Source: Chryseobacterium herbae (GTDB taxonomy: Bacteria > Bacteroidota > Bacteroidia > Flavobacteriales > Weeksellaceae). From it: a stretch of 64,000 bases of DNA. The position numbers were made by a program, and so were the translations under genes. This document shows, piece by piece, positions 1 to 8,513 of the stretch. The notes beneath the pieces are model-generated. The model saw only the letters and a program-made list of their open reading frames with translations, ran no database searches and was not told the origin of the DNA. How positions within the stretch are numbered: the first letter of the stretch is position 1; each line of letters opens with the position of its first letter. Location: NCBI RefSeq assembly GCF_025154075.1, contig NZ_JAOAMU010000009.1, positions 1-64,000 on the forward strand, read 5' to 3'.

Positions 1-180
1 CCTCTTCCAATCAACTGCGAAATATTACGAATTATTTTGCTAAAAAACACCAACTATTTTTGACCACATTACCTTTTAAAAACGACTTCAATACATTTAA
101 AAGGAATGGTTAAATACTTACTGGCCAATAGTAACTTCCATCCTCCAGCTTCCAATCTTTTAACCTTTTCATCTGAATAA
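1..180. other. Non-coding window edge with a short dispersed repeat
   Basis: No open reading frame of gene quality is visible. Positions 124-150 carry a CCAATAGTAACTTC-type motif that recurs at 56981-57006 and, inverted and shorter, at 56861-56891. It lies just outside the terminator of the thioredoxin gene. Confidence 0.5.
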
Positions 181-211
181 AAACTCCCCGGACATCATAT
201 CCGGGGAGTTT
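181..211 (-). terminator. Rho-independent terminator of the thioredoxin gene
   Basis: A 12-bp perfect stem (181-192 with 200-211) has a 7-nt loop and A/T runs on both sides. It sits 4 nt beyond the stop codon of the minus-strand thioredoxin gene. On the minus strand the stem is followed by a T-rich run, so it fits an intrinsic terminator for that gene. The flanking runs would allow two-way function. Confidence 0.85.
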
Positions 212-214
212 CTT

Positions 215-733
215 TTATTTATCTTTTTTCACAAATACTTTCTGAATGGTCAGAAGTTCTTCTTTATTCATTTTTGAGCTTTTCTCCAGCTTGGCCATGA
301 ATGTAGACACTTCATCAGGGGTTGCGGGAGATCCCAGATTATCACCTTTGCTATCGAAAGAATCGGCGAGCACCTCTCCTTTTGGATTTAGGATCAGCCA
401 GAAAGGAAGTCCGGCATTTTCTCCTTTGTATTTATTCATCAGTTCCTGTCCGCCCGGATTTTCAAGTTTTTTCTTTTCTCCTCTTTCCTGCACATCGATG
501 TAAGTGGTTACGAATTTCTTATCGAAGATCGGTTTTGTTTCAGGAAGGTTCATATTTTTCTCCATCAGTTTGCACCAGCCGCACCATGAAGCATGGAATA
601 CGAGCAAAACATTTTTCTTTTGAGCTTTAGCTTCTGTAAGCGCTTTGTTCAGTTCTGTATCTGCCTTTTCCTGCGCTGCATTCAGCTGAAACAGAAATAA
701 AGAGGCAACAAGGATTACTTTAAAAAATTTCAT
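215..733 (-). CDS. Periplasmic thioredoxin-family protein
   Basis: This 172-aa protein has an N-terminal signal peptide (about residues 1-19, hydrophobic core ending in NAA) followed by one thioredoxin fold. The active-site CGWC is at residues 51-54 in the context HASWCGWC, and the cis-proline that packs against it is in GLP, residue 110. The WCGWC form is typical of thioredoxin_7/DUF255-like or DsbD-gamma-like periplasmic proteins, not of cytosolic TrxA (CGPC). It probably reduces or oxidises disulfides of exported proteins, but the partner cannot be told. The gene is monocistronic, with its own terminator downstream. Confidence 0.85.
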   Translation of the reverse strand: MKFFKVILVASLFLFQLNAAQEKADTELNKALTEAKAQKKNVLLVFHASWCGWCKLMEKNMNLPETKPIFDKKFVTTYIDVQERGEKKKLENPGGQELMNKYKGENAGLPFWLILNPKGEVLADSFDSKGDNLGSPATPDEVSTFMAKLEKSSKMNKEELLTIQKVFVKKDK

Positions 734-883
734 TTAAATTTTGTTTTGGATTTACTGATACGAATTTAGCTATTTTTCTTGTGATATCTTTTACTTATCC
801 TTCAATGTCTTACTCTTTTAAAGTACATAAAAGATATAAATCTCATGTCATTCTATTATTAATACTTTGAGCCTTTGTATAAA

Positions 884-916
884 AAAAAACGACTTCTTTT
901 GTTGAAGTCGTTTTTT
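884..916 (-). terminator. Terminator of the Lys-rich repeat protein gene
   Basis: A 10-bp GACTTC-containing stem (887-896 with 904-913), extended by A:T pairs, lies 18 nt past the stop codon of the gene at 934-1266. Poly-A on the left and poly-T on the right would serve either strand. Confidence 0.8.
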
Positions 917-933
917 ATATTTTTCCTGAAAAA

Positions 934-1266
934 TTATTTTTTCAAATCTGCTTTTACATCTTTATAACCATCTGCAACTGCATCTGCACCTTTTACAGCG
1001 GTCTTTTTAACGCTTTTCGCACCTTTGGTTGCTGTTTTACCAACCCATTTTGTGCCTTTTTTAACCCCTTTTTTTGTAGCTGTTGCTCCTTTTTTAGTTT
1101 TGTCTCCAACCCATTCTGCCCCATTTTTAACTCCTTTTTCTGTTGCTTTTGCCCCTTTTTCAATGGCAGTACCTACATTTTTTGCTTCCTGTTTTACCGT
1201 TTCCTGAGCATGAACAGCTGTTGCAAATAAACCGAACGCTAATAAGGTCAATACATTCTTTTTCAT
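934..1266 (-). CDS. Secreted Lys/Ala/Gly-rich repeat protein
   Basis: The 110-aa product has a clear signal peptide ending VHA-Q at residues 18-21. The mature protein is very basic and low in complexity. It holds two tandem copies of a 22-residue unit, KGVKNGAEWVGDKTKKGA... (44-65) and KGVKKGTKWVGKTATKGA... (66-87), each built round a (E/K)WVG core, followed by a degenerate third part. I recognise no family. Amphipathic Lys/Ala repeats of this kind suggest a periplasmic or surface protein that binds polyanions or membranes, but that is only inference. The gene stands alone between two terminated genes. Confidence 0.75.
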   Translation of the reverse strand: MKKNVLTLLAFGLFATAVHAQETVKQEAKNVGTAIEKGAKATEKGVKNGAEWVGDKTKKGATATKKGVKKGTKWVGKTATKGAKSVKKTAVKGADAVADGYKDVKADLKK

Positions 1267-1419
1267 ATTGTCTTTTTTTTTAAGTTAGTTTGATAAATAT
1301 AACATAAAACAAGCCAAACCTGTATGACATGAAAATAATTTAATCCAATTGAAGAAAAACTATAACCTCGTTTTCCATTCCTTCTTTCTTTATCATCTCC
1401 TTCAATATGTTCAAATTGA

Positions 1420-2532
1420 TCACTTCAGGACAGTTTCATCTACTAAAATAGGCTGTTCAAGAACGATCACCGGTTTTTTCTTTTTTAAGAGATCCAGTAA
1501 TTTCTGAACTGAGAATGTAAGAATCATGTAAAGTAGGATCAACAGTAATACGGATCCGATGCCATGCTGTCTGTATCCGAAAATCCCTTTTCCCCATGAA
1601 ATTAAGATCCACTGGATCATGTACATTGAAGTTAGATTTCTGCTGCAGTATTTTAAAAGACTTGTGAACTTATTATCTTTCATTTTTGCGGTGATTCTGA
1701 AAATAATCCATAGGAAAATCAATGTCCATCCGGCAAAGTAGATAACACCTCCGGGACCCATATGATAAAAACCATTGTAATTATAGGCATCAAATCCAAA
1801 AACCAAAGGAGCCCCAATAGCTACGAATATCAGTCCTACATACAGCATATTCCTGAATAACTTCCTGCTGTCATGATTAAGTTCCAGAAACCATTTTCCA
1901 AAAAACATCCCGATGATAATAAAAGACATCCACGGAAATACCGGAAAATAGATGTAAGCAGGATAATCATTGCTGAAAAAAAGATCTGTGATATAGTTGA
2001 TAACGGGATAATCAATTATAGTTCCGCTGACTTCTCTGGATACCAATGCGATCAGCAATCCGATAGCCAGAATAGCATATTTATTTTTCACATATTCGCG
2101 GATAAAGCCTACAAACAGTAAAGAAATTCCGGCCAATTGTAAGATATCTCCCAGCATGACCAGATACATATACTGCTGTTCTATCGGGCCGTGCCATCCA
2201 TATTTCTGAATAAAATTATCGGGAGCGAAACCCAGAACTGCAGGAACAATAAACTTCATAAAGTTCATGAAGAAAGCAGCTAATAAAAGTAAACCGCCCC
2301 GTTTAATTGAGCTTTTAAGACTCTGATGACTTGACGTCATAAAGGTGATCCCCATACAGATCAGGAAAATAGAAGTTCCTCTTCCCAGAAAGACAATAAA
2401 GCTACCGATAACGGTCTCCGACTGCGACTTTACGTTCGCATAAATAAGTAAAGTGTGAATGATAATCATGCCGATTACACTCATTCCTTTGATTAAATCC
2501 AGTGCTGCAATTCTTTTGCTAAGCTTTTCCAT
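1420..2532 (-). CDS. Multipass membrane acyltransferase-like protein (DUF1624/acyltransferase-3 type)
   Basis: The 370-aa protein is nearly all hydrophobic, with roughly ten membrane segments. It opens with R-x-x-A-LDLIKG...H, where His26 lies in the first membrane helix. This matches the start of heparan-alpha-glucosaminide N-acetyltransferase-like (DUF1624) and acyltransferase-3 proteins, in which an intramembrane His takes part in acyl transfer. It probably acetylates a periplasmic glycan or lipid-linked sugar, but the substrate is unknown. The last 20 residues are charged (DLLKKKKPVIVLEQ) and likely cytosolic. The gene has a long 5' leader of about 120 nt with an inverted repeat (2561-2606). 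Confidence 0.65.
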   Translation of the reverse strand: MEKLSKRIAALDLIKGMSVIGMIIIHTLLIYANVKSQSETVIGSFIVFLGRGTSIFLICMGITFMTSSHQSLKSSIKRGGLLLLAAFFMNFMKFIVPAVLGFAPDNFIQKYGWHGPIEQQYMYLVMLGDILQLAGISLLFVGFIREYVKNKYAILAIGLLIALVSREVSGTIIDYPVINYITDLFFSNDYPAYIYFPVFPWMSFIIIGMFFGKWFLELNHDSRKLFRNMLYVGLIFVAIGAPLVFGFDAYNYNGFYHMGPGGVIYFAGWTLIFLWIIFRITAKMKDNKFTSLLKYCSRNLTSMYMIQWILISWGKGIFGYRQHGIGSVLLLILLYMILTFSVQKLLDLLKKKKPVIVLEQPILVDETVLK

Positions 2533-2560
2533 AGTTTTTTAAGTTTTTAATAAGGGCTAC

Positions 2561-2606
2561 AAAACGGGTCGTGATTAATTGATTGAGATTATACGATTCC
2601 CGTTTT
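2561..2606 (-). promoter_or_regulatory. Inverted repeat in the 5' leader of the acyltransferase-like gene
   Basis: AAAACGGG (2561-2568) pairs with CCCGTTTT (2599-2606), and an inner TCGT/ACGA pair (2569-2572 with 2593-2596) extends the stem after a small bulge. It lies between the likely promoter at 2661-2668 and the start codon at 2532. It could be an operator or a leader structure. No known riboswitch pattern was recognised. Confidence 0.35.
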
Positions 2607-2660
2607 ATAGTGTATACATTTTAATTATTAATTTCAATATTTATTTATTCTAAATAAAAA

Positions 2661-2668
2661 CAAATATA
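2661..2668 (-). promoter_or_regulatory. -7 element TATATTTG for the acyltransferase-like gene
   Basis: The plus-strand octamer CAAATATA reads TATATTTG on the minus strand, matching the Bacteroidota TAnnTTTG -7 element. It is about 130 nt upstream of the start codon. No convincing TTG at the -33 position is seen. Confidence 0.45.
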
Positions 2669-2796
2669 CATATTTAAAGTAAATTATAATTTATTCATTC
2701 TTAAATTATCATGAATATTTATTAATAATAATCAAACTATCATTCTATTACTCCCTATATATTCAGCTCAAATGACTAATATATTTCACAACAAAA

Positions 2797-2825
2797 AACC
2801 GCAGTAAACCAGGTTTACTGCGGTT
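2797..2825 (-). terminator. Terminator of dnaK
   Basis: The 14-bp perfect inverted repeat AACCGCAGTAAACC / GGTTTACTGCGGTT (2797-2810 with 2812-2825) lies 34 nt past the dnaK stop. On the minus strand it is followed by a TTTTTTG run. Confidence 0.85.
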
Positions 2826-2858
2826 GTATAATTAAAAGTAAGGTTTACTTACACTTAT

Positions 2859-4763
2859 TTACTTTACTTCTTCGAAGTCTGCATCCTGTACATCATCTGC
2901 ACTTCCTGCGTTAGCTCCAGCATTTTGAGCACCTGCTCCGGCGTCTCCACCCTGAGCTTGCTGTCCAGCTGCATACATTTCTTCTGAAGCGGCCATCCAT
3001 GCTGCATCTAAAGCTTCTGTTTTAGCTTTTACATCGTCAACATTTTTAATTTCGAAAGCTGCTTTCAATTCTGTGTGAGCTGCTTCTACTGCTGCTTTTT
3101 TGTCAGCAGAAAGTTTATCACCGAATTCTTTCAACTGCTTTTCAGTCTGGAAGATCAATCCGTCAGCTTTGTTTAAGATTTCAACTTCTTCTTTTCTCTT
3201 AGCATCAGCTACGGAGTTTTCCTGAGCTTCTTTCTTCATTCTTTCGATTTCTTCGTCAGAAAGACCTGAAGAAGCCTGAATCTTGATCGTTTGCTCTTTT
3301 CCGGTTCCTTTATCTTTAGCAGAAACGTTCAAGATACCGTTAGCATCAATATCGAAAGTTACTTCGATCTGAGGAACTCCTCTTGGTGCAGGTGGAATAT
3401 CAGAAAGATCAAATCTTCCGATTTCTTTGTTATCGTTGAACATTGCTCTTTCTCCCTGTCCTACTCTGATGCTTACAGCCGGCTGGTTGTCAGAAGCTGT
3501 AGAGAATACTTCAGATTTTTTAGTTGGGATCGTCGTGTTGGCATCAATCAATTTAGTAAATACTGAACCCATTGTTTCGATACCTAAAGAAAGCGGTGTA
3601 ACGTCAAGAAGTAATACATCTGTTACGTCTCCTGTCAATACTCCTCCCTGAATAGCAGCTCCTACAGCAACTACCTCATCCGGGTTAACCCCTTTTGAAG
3701 GTTTTTTACCGAAGAATTTTTCTACTTCTTCCTGAATGATTGGAATTCTTGTAGAACCTCCTACCAATAATACTTCGTCGATATCAGAAGTGGAAAGACC
3801 TGCATCTTTCAACGCTTTTGCTACCGGCTCCATAGATCTTCTTACAAGATCAGCAGCTAACTGCTCGAATTTAGCTTTAGTTAAAGTCTTCACTAAGTGT
3901 TTAGGACCTGTAGCTGTAGCTGTGATATAAGGTAAGTTAATCTCAGTCTGAGGAGAAGAAGATAACTCGATTTTTGCTTTTTCAGCAGCTTCTTTTAATC
4001 TCTGAAGAGCAATAGCATCAGTTTTTAATTCTACCCCTTCTTCAGCTTTGAATTCATCTGCCATCCAGTTGATGATCACATCATCAAAGTCATCACCTCC
4101 TAAGTGGGTATCACCATTTGTAGACAATACTTCGAATACACCGTCTCCTAAATCAAGGATAGAGATATCGAAAGTACCACCTCCAAGGTCATAAACAGCG
4201 ATCTTCTGATCTTTGTGGCTTTTATCCAAACCGTAAGCTAAAGCTGCAGCGGTAGGTTCGTTGATGATTCTTTCTACTATAAGACCTGCAATTTCTCCAG
4301 CTTCTTTAGTAGCTTGTCTCTGTGCATCGTTGAAATAAGCGGGAACAGTGATTACTGCTCTTGTTACTTCCTGACCAAGGTAATCTTCAGCAGTTTTCTT
4401 CATTTTCTGAAGTGTCATTGCAGAAATTTCCTGTGGTGTATATTCTCTGTCGTCGATTTTTACTTTTACGGTATCATTGGGTCCTGCTACTACTTCATAA
4501 GGTACTCTTGAAATTTCTTTAGCATCTTCCTTAAAATGAGTACCGATAAATCTCTTGATAGAGTATACAGTTTTCTTTGGATTCGTTACAGCCTGTCTTT
4601 TTGCAGGATCCCCTACTTTTCTTTCACCATCTTCTGTAAATGCTACAATAGACGGAGTTGTTCTTTTACCTTCAGCGTTAGGGATAACAACAGGGTCTTT
4701 CCCCTCCATTACAGCAACACAAGAGTTGGTTGTTCCTAAGTCAATTCCAATTATTTTACTCAT
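2859..4763 (-). CDS. dnaK: Molecular chaperone DnaK (Hsp70)
   Basis: This is a full-length 634-aa Hsp70. The nucleotide-binding domain starts with IGIDLGTTNSCVAV (residues 5-18) and contains DLGGGTFDIS. The interdomain linker VLLLDVTPLSLG lies near residue 385, then come the substrate-binding beta domain and helical lid. The C-terminal tail ends DADFEEVK, close to the E. coli EEVK-type end. It folds and protects cytosolic proteins with DnaJ and GrpE, which are not adjacent here. The gene is monocistronic with a strong terminator. No CIRCE element is visible upstream. Confidence 0.99.
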   Translation of the reverse strand: MSKIIGIDLGTTNSCVAVMEGKDPVVIPNAEGKRTTPSIVAFTEDGERKVGDPAKRQAVTNPKKTVYSIKRFIGTHFKEDAKEISRVPYEVVAGPNDTVKVKIDDREYTPQEISAMTLQKMKKTAEDYLGQEVTRAVITVPAYFNDAQRQATKEAGEIAGLIVERIINEPTAAALAYGLDKSHKDQKIAVYDLGGGTFDISILDLGDGVFEVLSTNGDTHLGGDDFDDVIINWMADEFKAEEGVELKTDAIALQRLKEAAEKAKIELSSSPQTEINLPYITATATGPKHLVKTLTKAKFEQLAADLVRRSMEPVAKALKDAGLSTSDIDEVLLVGGSTRIPIIQEEVEKFFGKKPSKGVNPDEVVAVGAAIQGGVLTGDVTDVLLLDVTPLSLGIETMGSVFTKLIDANTTIPTKKSEVFSTASDNQPAVSIRVGQGERAMFNDNKEIGRFDLSDIPPAPRGVPQIEVTFDIDANGILNVSAKDKGTGKEQTIKIQASSGLSDEEIERMKKEAQENSVADAKRKEEVEILNKADGLIFQTEKQLKEFGDKLSADKKAAVEAAHTELKAAFEIKNVDDVKAKTEALDAAWMAASEEMYAAGQQAQGGDAGAGAQNAGANAGSADDVQDADFEEVK

Positions 4764-4860
4764 AATATTTATATTTTTTCTATTTTTATATTTAATTTAC
4801 AATCTCAATTTCTCAATATCTGTACCATCTCCTATTTTGTGACAAAATGACATATTAAAA

Positions 4861-4889
4861 ATTAAACCCCGACTGAATCGGGGTTTAAT
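4861..4889 (-). terminator. Terminator of the M43 metalloprotease gene
   Basis: A 12-bp stem ATTAAACCCCGA / TCGGGGTTTAAT (4861-4872 with 4878-4889) with loop CTGAA lies 26 nt beyond the stop codon of the minus-strand gene at 4916-6142. Confidence 0.85.
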
Positions 4890-4915
4890 TGAACTAATAT
4901 TGGAAATATTTTCAC

Positions 4916-6142
4916 TTATTTTTTGATAAACTTCATCGATTTGACAAAATCTTTTCCGTTGTAGGTTCTGACATAATATACTCCGCTGGCAAAATCTTTT
5001 ACATCAATTTTATCAGTTTCGTTTTTAATGACCGCTTTTTTCATCAATCGTCCTTCAGCGTTGAAAATTTCAACTTCATTGATTTTTGCCAAAGGTGATG
5101 CTATCGAAATATACTGTGTAGTAGGGTTCGGGAATAAATTGATAGAATTTGCCTTTTCCACTTCATTCACCGCTAAAAATGCACATCCGTTTGAATTCAG
5201 AAGACTTGCTCGCGGGCCAGACATGGTATTGGTTTTAATTGTTTTCTGATCATTGCTGAAAAGTGCCATCTCTGTATCTGTAACATAATCCATAAAATTC
5301 ATAAACATAGCACCATTATCTGAAGGTGTACATGTATTGGTATTGTCCGGGAAAACATTCCCCCCGAAATAAGGATTATTGGTAGCAGGAGTGTCCGCAC
5401 ATCCGTCATTATTATCAGCTGTTCCGCAAAGACTGTCGTCTTCCCCCCAAGGGTGCAGAAGTCCAAAATAATGACCTATTTCATGAGTCGCAGTTCTTCC
5501 TCCATTATATGGAAACTGTGCAGCACCGGTAGTTCCAAAATATTTGTACCCAATAGCTAAACCATCTTCAGGATATCCGGCAGCATCCGGCAAATAAGCC
5601 CATCCTAAATACGGATTTGGCATATCTCCTACCCATATATTCAGATATTTTGTAGGATCCCAGGCGGTAAGTCCCGAAGCCTGATAATAATTATCAGCAA
5701 AATTAAAATTGGAAGCCACAGATTTTCTTTCAATTCCGTTGGTAGAATTTCCGCTCGGATCTTTTGTAGCCATACAGAACGCAAGCTCCATATCTGCTGC
5801 CATAGGCTGAAATACGGCTGGAACTACCGTGTTAAAATCAGCATTCAGTTTTCTGAAGTCATTATTAAGTACGGCGATCTGTGATGCAATCTGAGCTTCA
5901 GAAATATTCTGTGTGCCATTTTTATACAAAACGTGCACTACAATAGGAATAGTAATAACGTTCTGTACATTCTTCCCTGTTGTATTTTTACTCGTCAGAT
6001 AATTTCTCAGGTCCTGTTTCTTTGCCAGAGCCTGTGGATTTCTTGCAAAGAATTCATTCATCTTTTCGGTGGTTCCACATTCCCGCTGTCCGTACACATT
6101 AGCCATCAATAAGCCAACTGACAATAGTAAAAGTTTTTTCAT
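4916..6142 (-). CDS. Secreted M43-family zinc metalloprotease with T9SS sorting domain
   Basis: The 408-aa protein has a signal peptide ending VYG-Q (about residue 18). The metzincin zinc motif HEIGHYFGLLH is at residues 220-230, with the Met-turn (FMDYV) near residue 284. These are features of the pappalysin-like M43 family, often labelled pregnancy-associated plasma protein-A type in Flavobacteriia. From about residue 333 a C-terminal domain begins with the NLFPNPT signature of type A T9SS sorting domains and ends in VKSMKFIKK. It is therefore expected to cross the outer membrane by T9SS and act as a cell-surface or released protease. It has its own promoter and terminator. Confidence 0.93.
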   Translation of the reverse strand: MKKLLLLSVGLLMANVYGQRECGTTEKMNEFFARNPQALAKKQDLRNYLTSKNTTGKNVQNVITIPIVVHVLYKNGTQNISEAQIASQIAVLNNDFRKLNADFNTVVPAVFQPMAADMELAFCMATKDPSGNSTNGIERKSVASNFNFADNYYQASGLTAWDPTKYLNIWVGDMPNPYLGWAYLPDAAGYPEDGLAIGYKYFGTTGAAQFPYNGGRTATHEIGHYFGLLHPWGEDDSLCGTADNNDGCADTPATNNPYFGGNVFPDNTNTCTPSDNGAMFMNFMDYVTDTEMALFSNDQKTIKTNTMSGPRASLLNSNGCAFLAVNEVEKANSINLFPNPTTQYISIASPLAKINEVEIFNAEGRLMKKAVIKNETDKIDVKDFASGVYYVRTYNGKDFVKSMKFIKK

Positions 6143-6164
6143 GATTATTTAAATTTATATGAAA

Positions 6165-6172
6165 CAAATATA
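6165..6172 (-). promoter_or_regulatory. -7 element TATATTTG for the M43 protease gene
   Basis: Plus-strand CAAATATA lies 22 nt upstream of the start codon at 6142 and reads TATATTTG on the coding strand. No clear -33 TTG partner was found. Confidence 0.5.
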
Positions 6173-6413
6173 AATATATTATTAAATCTGAATTCGAAAT
6201 TTTTTCCCTTTTATGTGACTACTAAAGGTAAAACAACAGATTTCATATATGTTTATTGATAATTTTATAAAATTCAAATTTCGATGAAATATTAATAAAA
6301 AATTAACAATTAAAAATGACAATATCTTCATTAAAATACATTTTTTGATGATTCCGTTAAAAAATTAATCAAAGTTTAACCTTGAAAATAGAGACCGGAA
6401 CTTCATGAATTGC

Positions 6414-6421
6414 TATTTTTG
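6414..6421 (+). promoter_or_regulatory. -7 element TATTTTTG for ppk
   Basis: TATTTTTG matches the TAnnTTTG consensus and ends 19 nt before the ppk start codon. The 298-nt spacer between the divergent protease and ppk genes is otherwise AT-rich with no other recognisable element. Confidence 0.5.
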
Positions 6422-6440
6422 ATAAAATATACACTTTAGA

Positions 6441-8513
6441 ATGTCAGTACACTTTAATCCGCGAGATATTACATGGCTTGCTTTCAATGAAAGGGTTTTA
6501 CAGGAAGCCATGGACGAAAATGTTCCTTTACATTTAAGAATACGTTTCCTTGGAATTTTCTCCAACAATTTAGATGAGTTTTTCAGGGTGCGTGTAGCCG
6601 GATTAAAGCGGGCAATGGATTTTAAAGAAAAAGTAATTGCAGAATCTTTCTATCAGCCACCTTCCAAAATTCTTCAGCGGATCAACGAAATCGTGATCAG
6701 ACAGCAGCAGAATTTCGACAAGACCTGGAAAAACATTCAGGTTGAAATGGCCAGCCTTAAAGTGTCTATTAAAAATGCTAAAAACCTCACTGCCAAGCAA
6801 AAGGAATTTGTAAGACAGTATTTTGATGAAGTGGTAGAATCCAATGTGATTCCTATTCTGCTTCATGAAAATACACCGATGCCTTATTTAAGAGATAAAA
6901 GTCTCTACCTGGGAGTTGCCATGAGAAAAAAGGACTGGCAGTATTCCAGTAATTATGCGATTATTGAAATTCCATCCCGTTTTGTGGGAAGATTTGTCCT
7001 GTTGCCAACGGAAGATCCGGAAGAAAAAAATGTGATGCTGCTGGAAGATGTCATTACGTTCAACCTTCCGCATATTTTCTCCTATTTCGGCTATGACGAA
7101 TTTGCCGCCAATGCTTTCAAAGTAACCAAAGATGCCGAACTGGAACTGGACAATGACATCCGGACCAACTTCGCAGAAAAAATAGAAAAAGGACTTAAAA
7201 ACAGAAGAAAGGGAAAACCTACCCGTTTCGTTTTTGATAAAGATATGGATAAAGCTCTGCTGGAACTTCTTATCCGAAAATTAAATTTAACGAAAAAAGA
7301 CAGTATCATTCCAGGCGGAAAAATCCACAATTTCAAACATTTTATGGATTTCCCGGACGTGTTCGAAACCTACGCAAGACCTGTGGAGAGATCTTCTTTT
7401 ACCCATCAGGCTTTTGAACACGGCGAAAGAGTGACGGATGTTATCTTAAAACAAGACGTTCTCCTGTCCTTCCCTTACCATAAATACAATCCTGTGATTG
7501 ATCTTCTCCGTGAAGCAGCCATGGATCCTGATGTAAAATCAATCCAAATTACAGCGTACCGTCTTGCCGGCAACTCAAAGATCAGTAATGCCCTGATTTA
7601 CGCTGCAAGAAATGGTAAGGAAGTAACGGTTATGCTGGAACTTCAGGCAAGATTTGACGAAGAATCCAATCTGAAGTGGAAAGAAATGTTTGAACCTGAA
7701 GGAATTAATGTTCTTGTAGGTTTGCCGAATAAAAAAGTACACGCCAAACTTTGTATCATTAAAAAAAGAGCTCACAATAAAACGCTCCAATATGGTTTTG
7801 TAAGTACCGGAAACTTTAACGAAAAAACCGCAAGAATCTACGGCGACCATTTATTGATGACAGCCGACCGTGGCATCATGGCAGATATCAATAAAGTATT
7901 TAATGTCCTGAAAAAATCGAAAGAAGATTTTCTACCGGTTTTGAAAACCTGCAAAAACCTGATGATCTGTCCGCAATTTATGCGTGAAAAGATTGTTCAC
8001 CACATCGATAAGGAGATTGAAGAAGCCAAAGCGGGAAGAAAAGCTGAGATCATCATCAAGGCCAATTCTATGAGTGACAGAGCCCTGATAGAAAAGCTTT
8101 ACGAAGCTGCCTATGCCGGAGTCATTACAAAAACCATTGTAAGAGGAATCTATTGCCCGGTGAATCAAAAAGAATTTAAAGAAAAAATAAAAGCGATCAG
8201 CATCGTGGACGAATACCTGGAACACGCCAGGGTAATGTATTTCTACAATAAAGGCGCAGAAGACATGTACATCTCATCTGCCGACTGGATGACCCGAAAT
8301 CTGGACTACAGAATTGAGGCTGCCGCGAGGATCACAGACAAGGAACTGAAGAAGGAATTGAAAGATATTCTGGACATTCAGTTGAGAGATAACGTAAAAG
8401 CTCGTATTTTAGACAAAAAATTGAGCAACGAGTATGTCAGGAATGATAAAAAGGAATGCCGTTCTCAAATAGAAACCTACAAATATTTAAAAGCTAAAAC
8501 AAGCAAAAAATGA
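6441..8513 (+). CDS. ppk: Polyphosphate kinase 1
   Basis: This 690-aa PPK1 is close in length to the 688-aa E. coli enzyme. The N-terminal region (FNPRDITWLAFNERVLQEA) and NNLDEFFRVRVAGL are family hallmarks. The phosphorylated histidine is His434 in KKVHAKL (E. coli His435), and the second catalytic histidine is His595 in YLEHARV (E. coli His592). The ADWMTRNLDYRIE block follows. It makes inorganic polyphosphate from ATP at the cytoplasmic membrane. Its stop codon overlaps the ppx start (ATGA), so the synthetic and degrading enzymes are co-transcribed and probably translationally coupled. Confidence 0.98.
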   Translation: MSVHFNPRDITWLAFNERVLQEAMDENVPLHLRIRFLGIFSNNLDEFFRVRVAGLKRAMDFKEKVIAESFYQPPSKILQRINEIVIRQQQNFDKTWKNIQVEMASLKVSIKNAKNLTAKQKEFVRQYFDEVVESNVIPILLHENTPMPYLRDKSLYLGVAMRKKDWQYSSNYAIIEIPSRFVGRFVLLPTEDPEEKNVMLLEDVITFNLPHIFSYFGYDEFAANAFKVTKDAELELDNDIRTNFAEKIEKGLKNRRKGKPTRFVFDKDMDKALLELLIRKLNLTKKDSIIPGGKIHNFKHFMDFPDVFETYARPVERSSFTHQAFEHGERVTDVILKQDVLLSFPYHKYNPVIDLLREAAMDPDVKSIQITAYRLAGNSKISNALIYAARNGKEVTVMLELQARFDEESNLKWKEMFEPEGINVLVGLPNKKVHAKLCIIKKRAHNKTLQYGFVSTGNFNEKTARIYGDHLLMTADRGIMADINKVFNVLKKSKEDFLPVLKTCKNLMICPQFMREKIVHHIDKEIEEAKAGRKAEIIIKANSMSDRALIEKLYEAAYAGVITKTIVRGIYCPVNQKEFKEKIKAISIVDEYLEHARVMYFYNKGAEDMYISSADWMTRNLDYRIEAAARITDKELKKELKDILDIQLRDNVKARILDKKLSNEYVRNDKKECRSQIETYKYLKAKTSKK

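Noticed and set aside
3291..3651. Plus-strand frames inside dnaK
   Set aside because: Shadows of a highly conserved, codon-biased gene.
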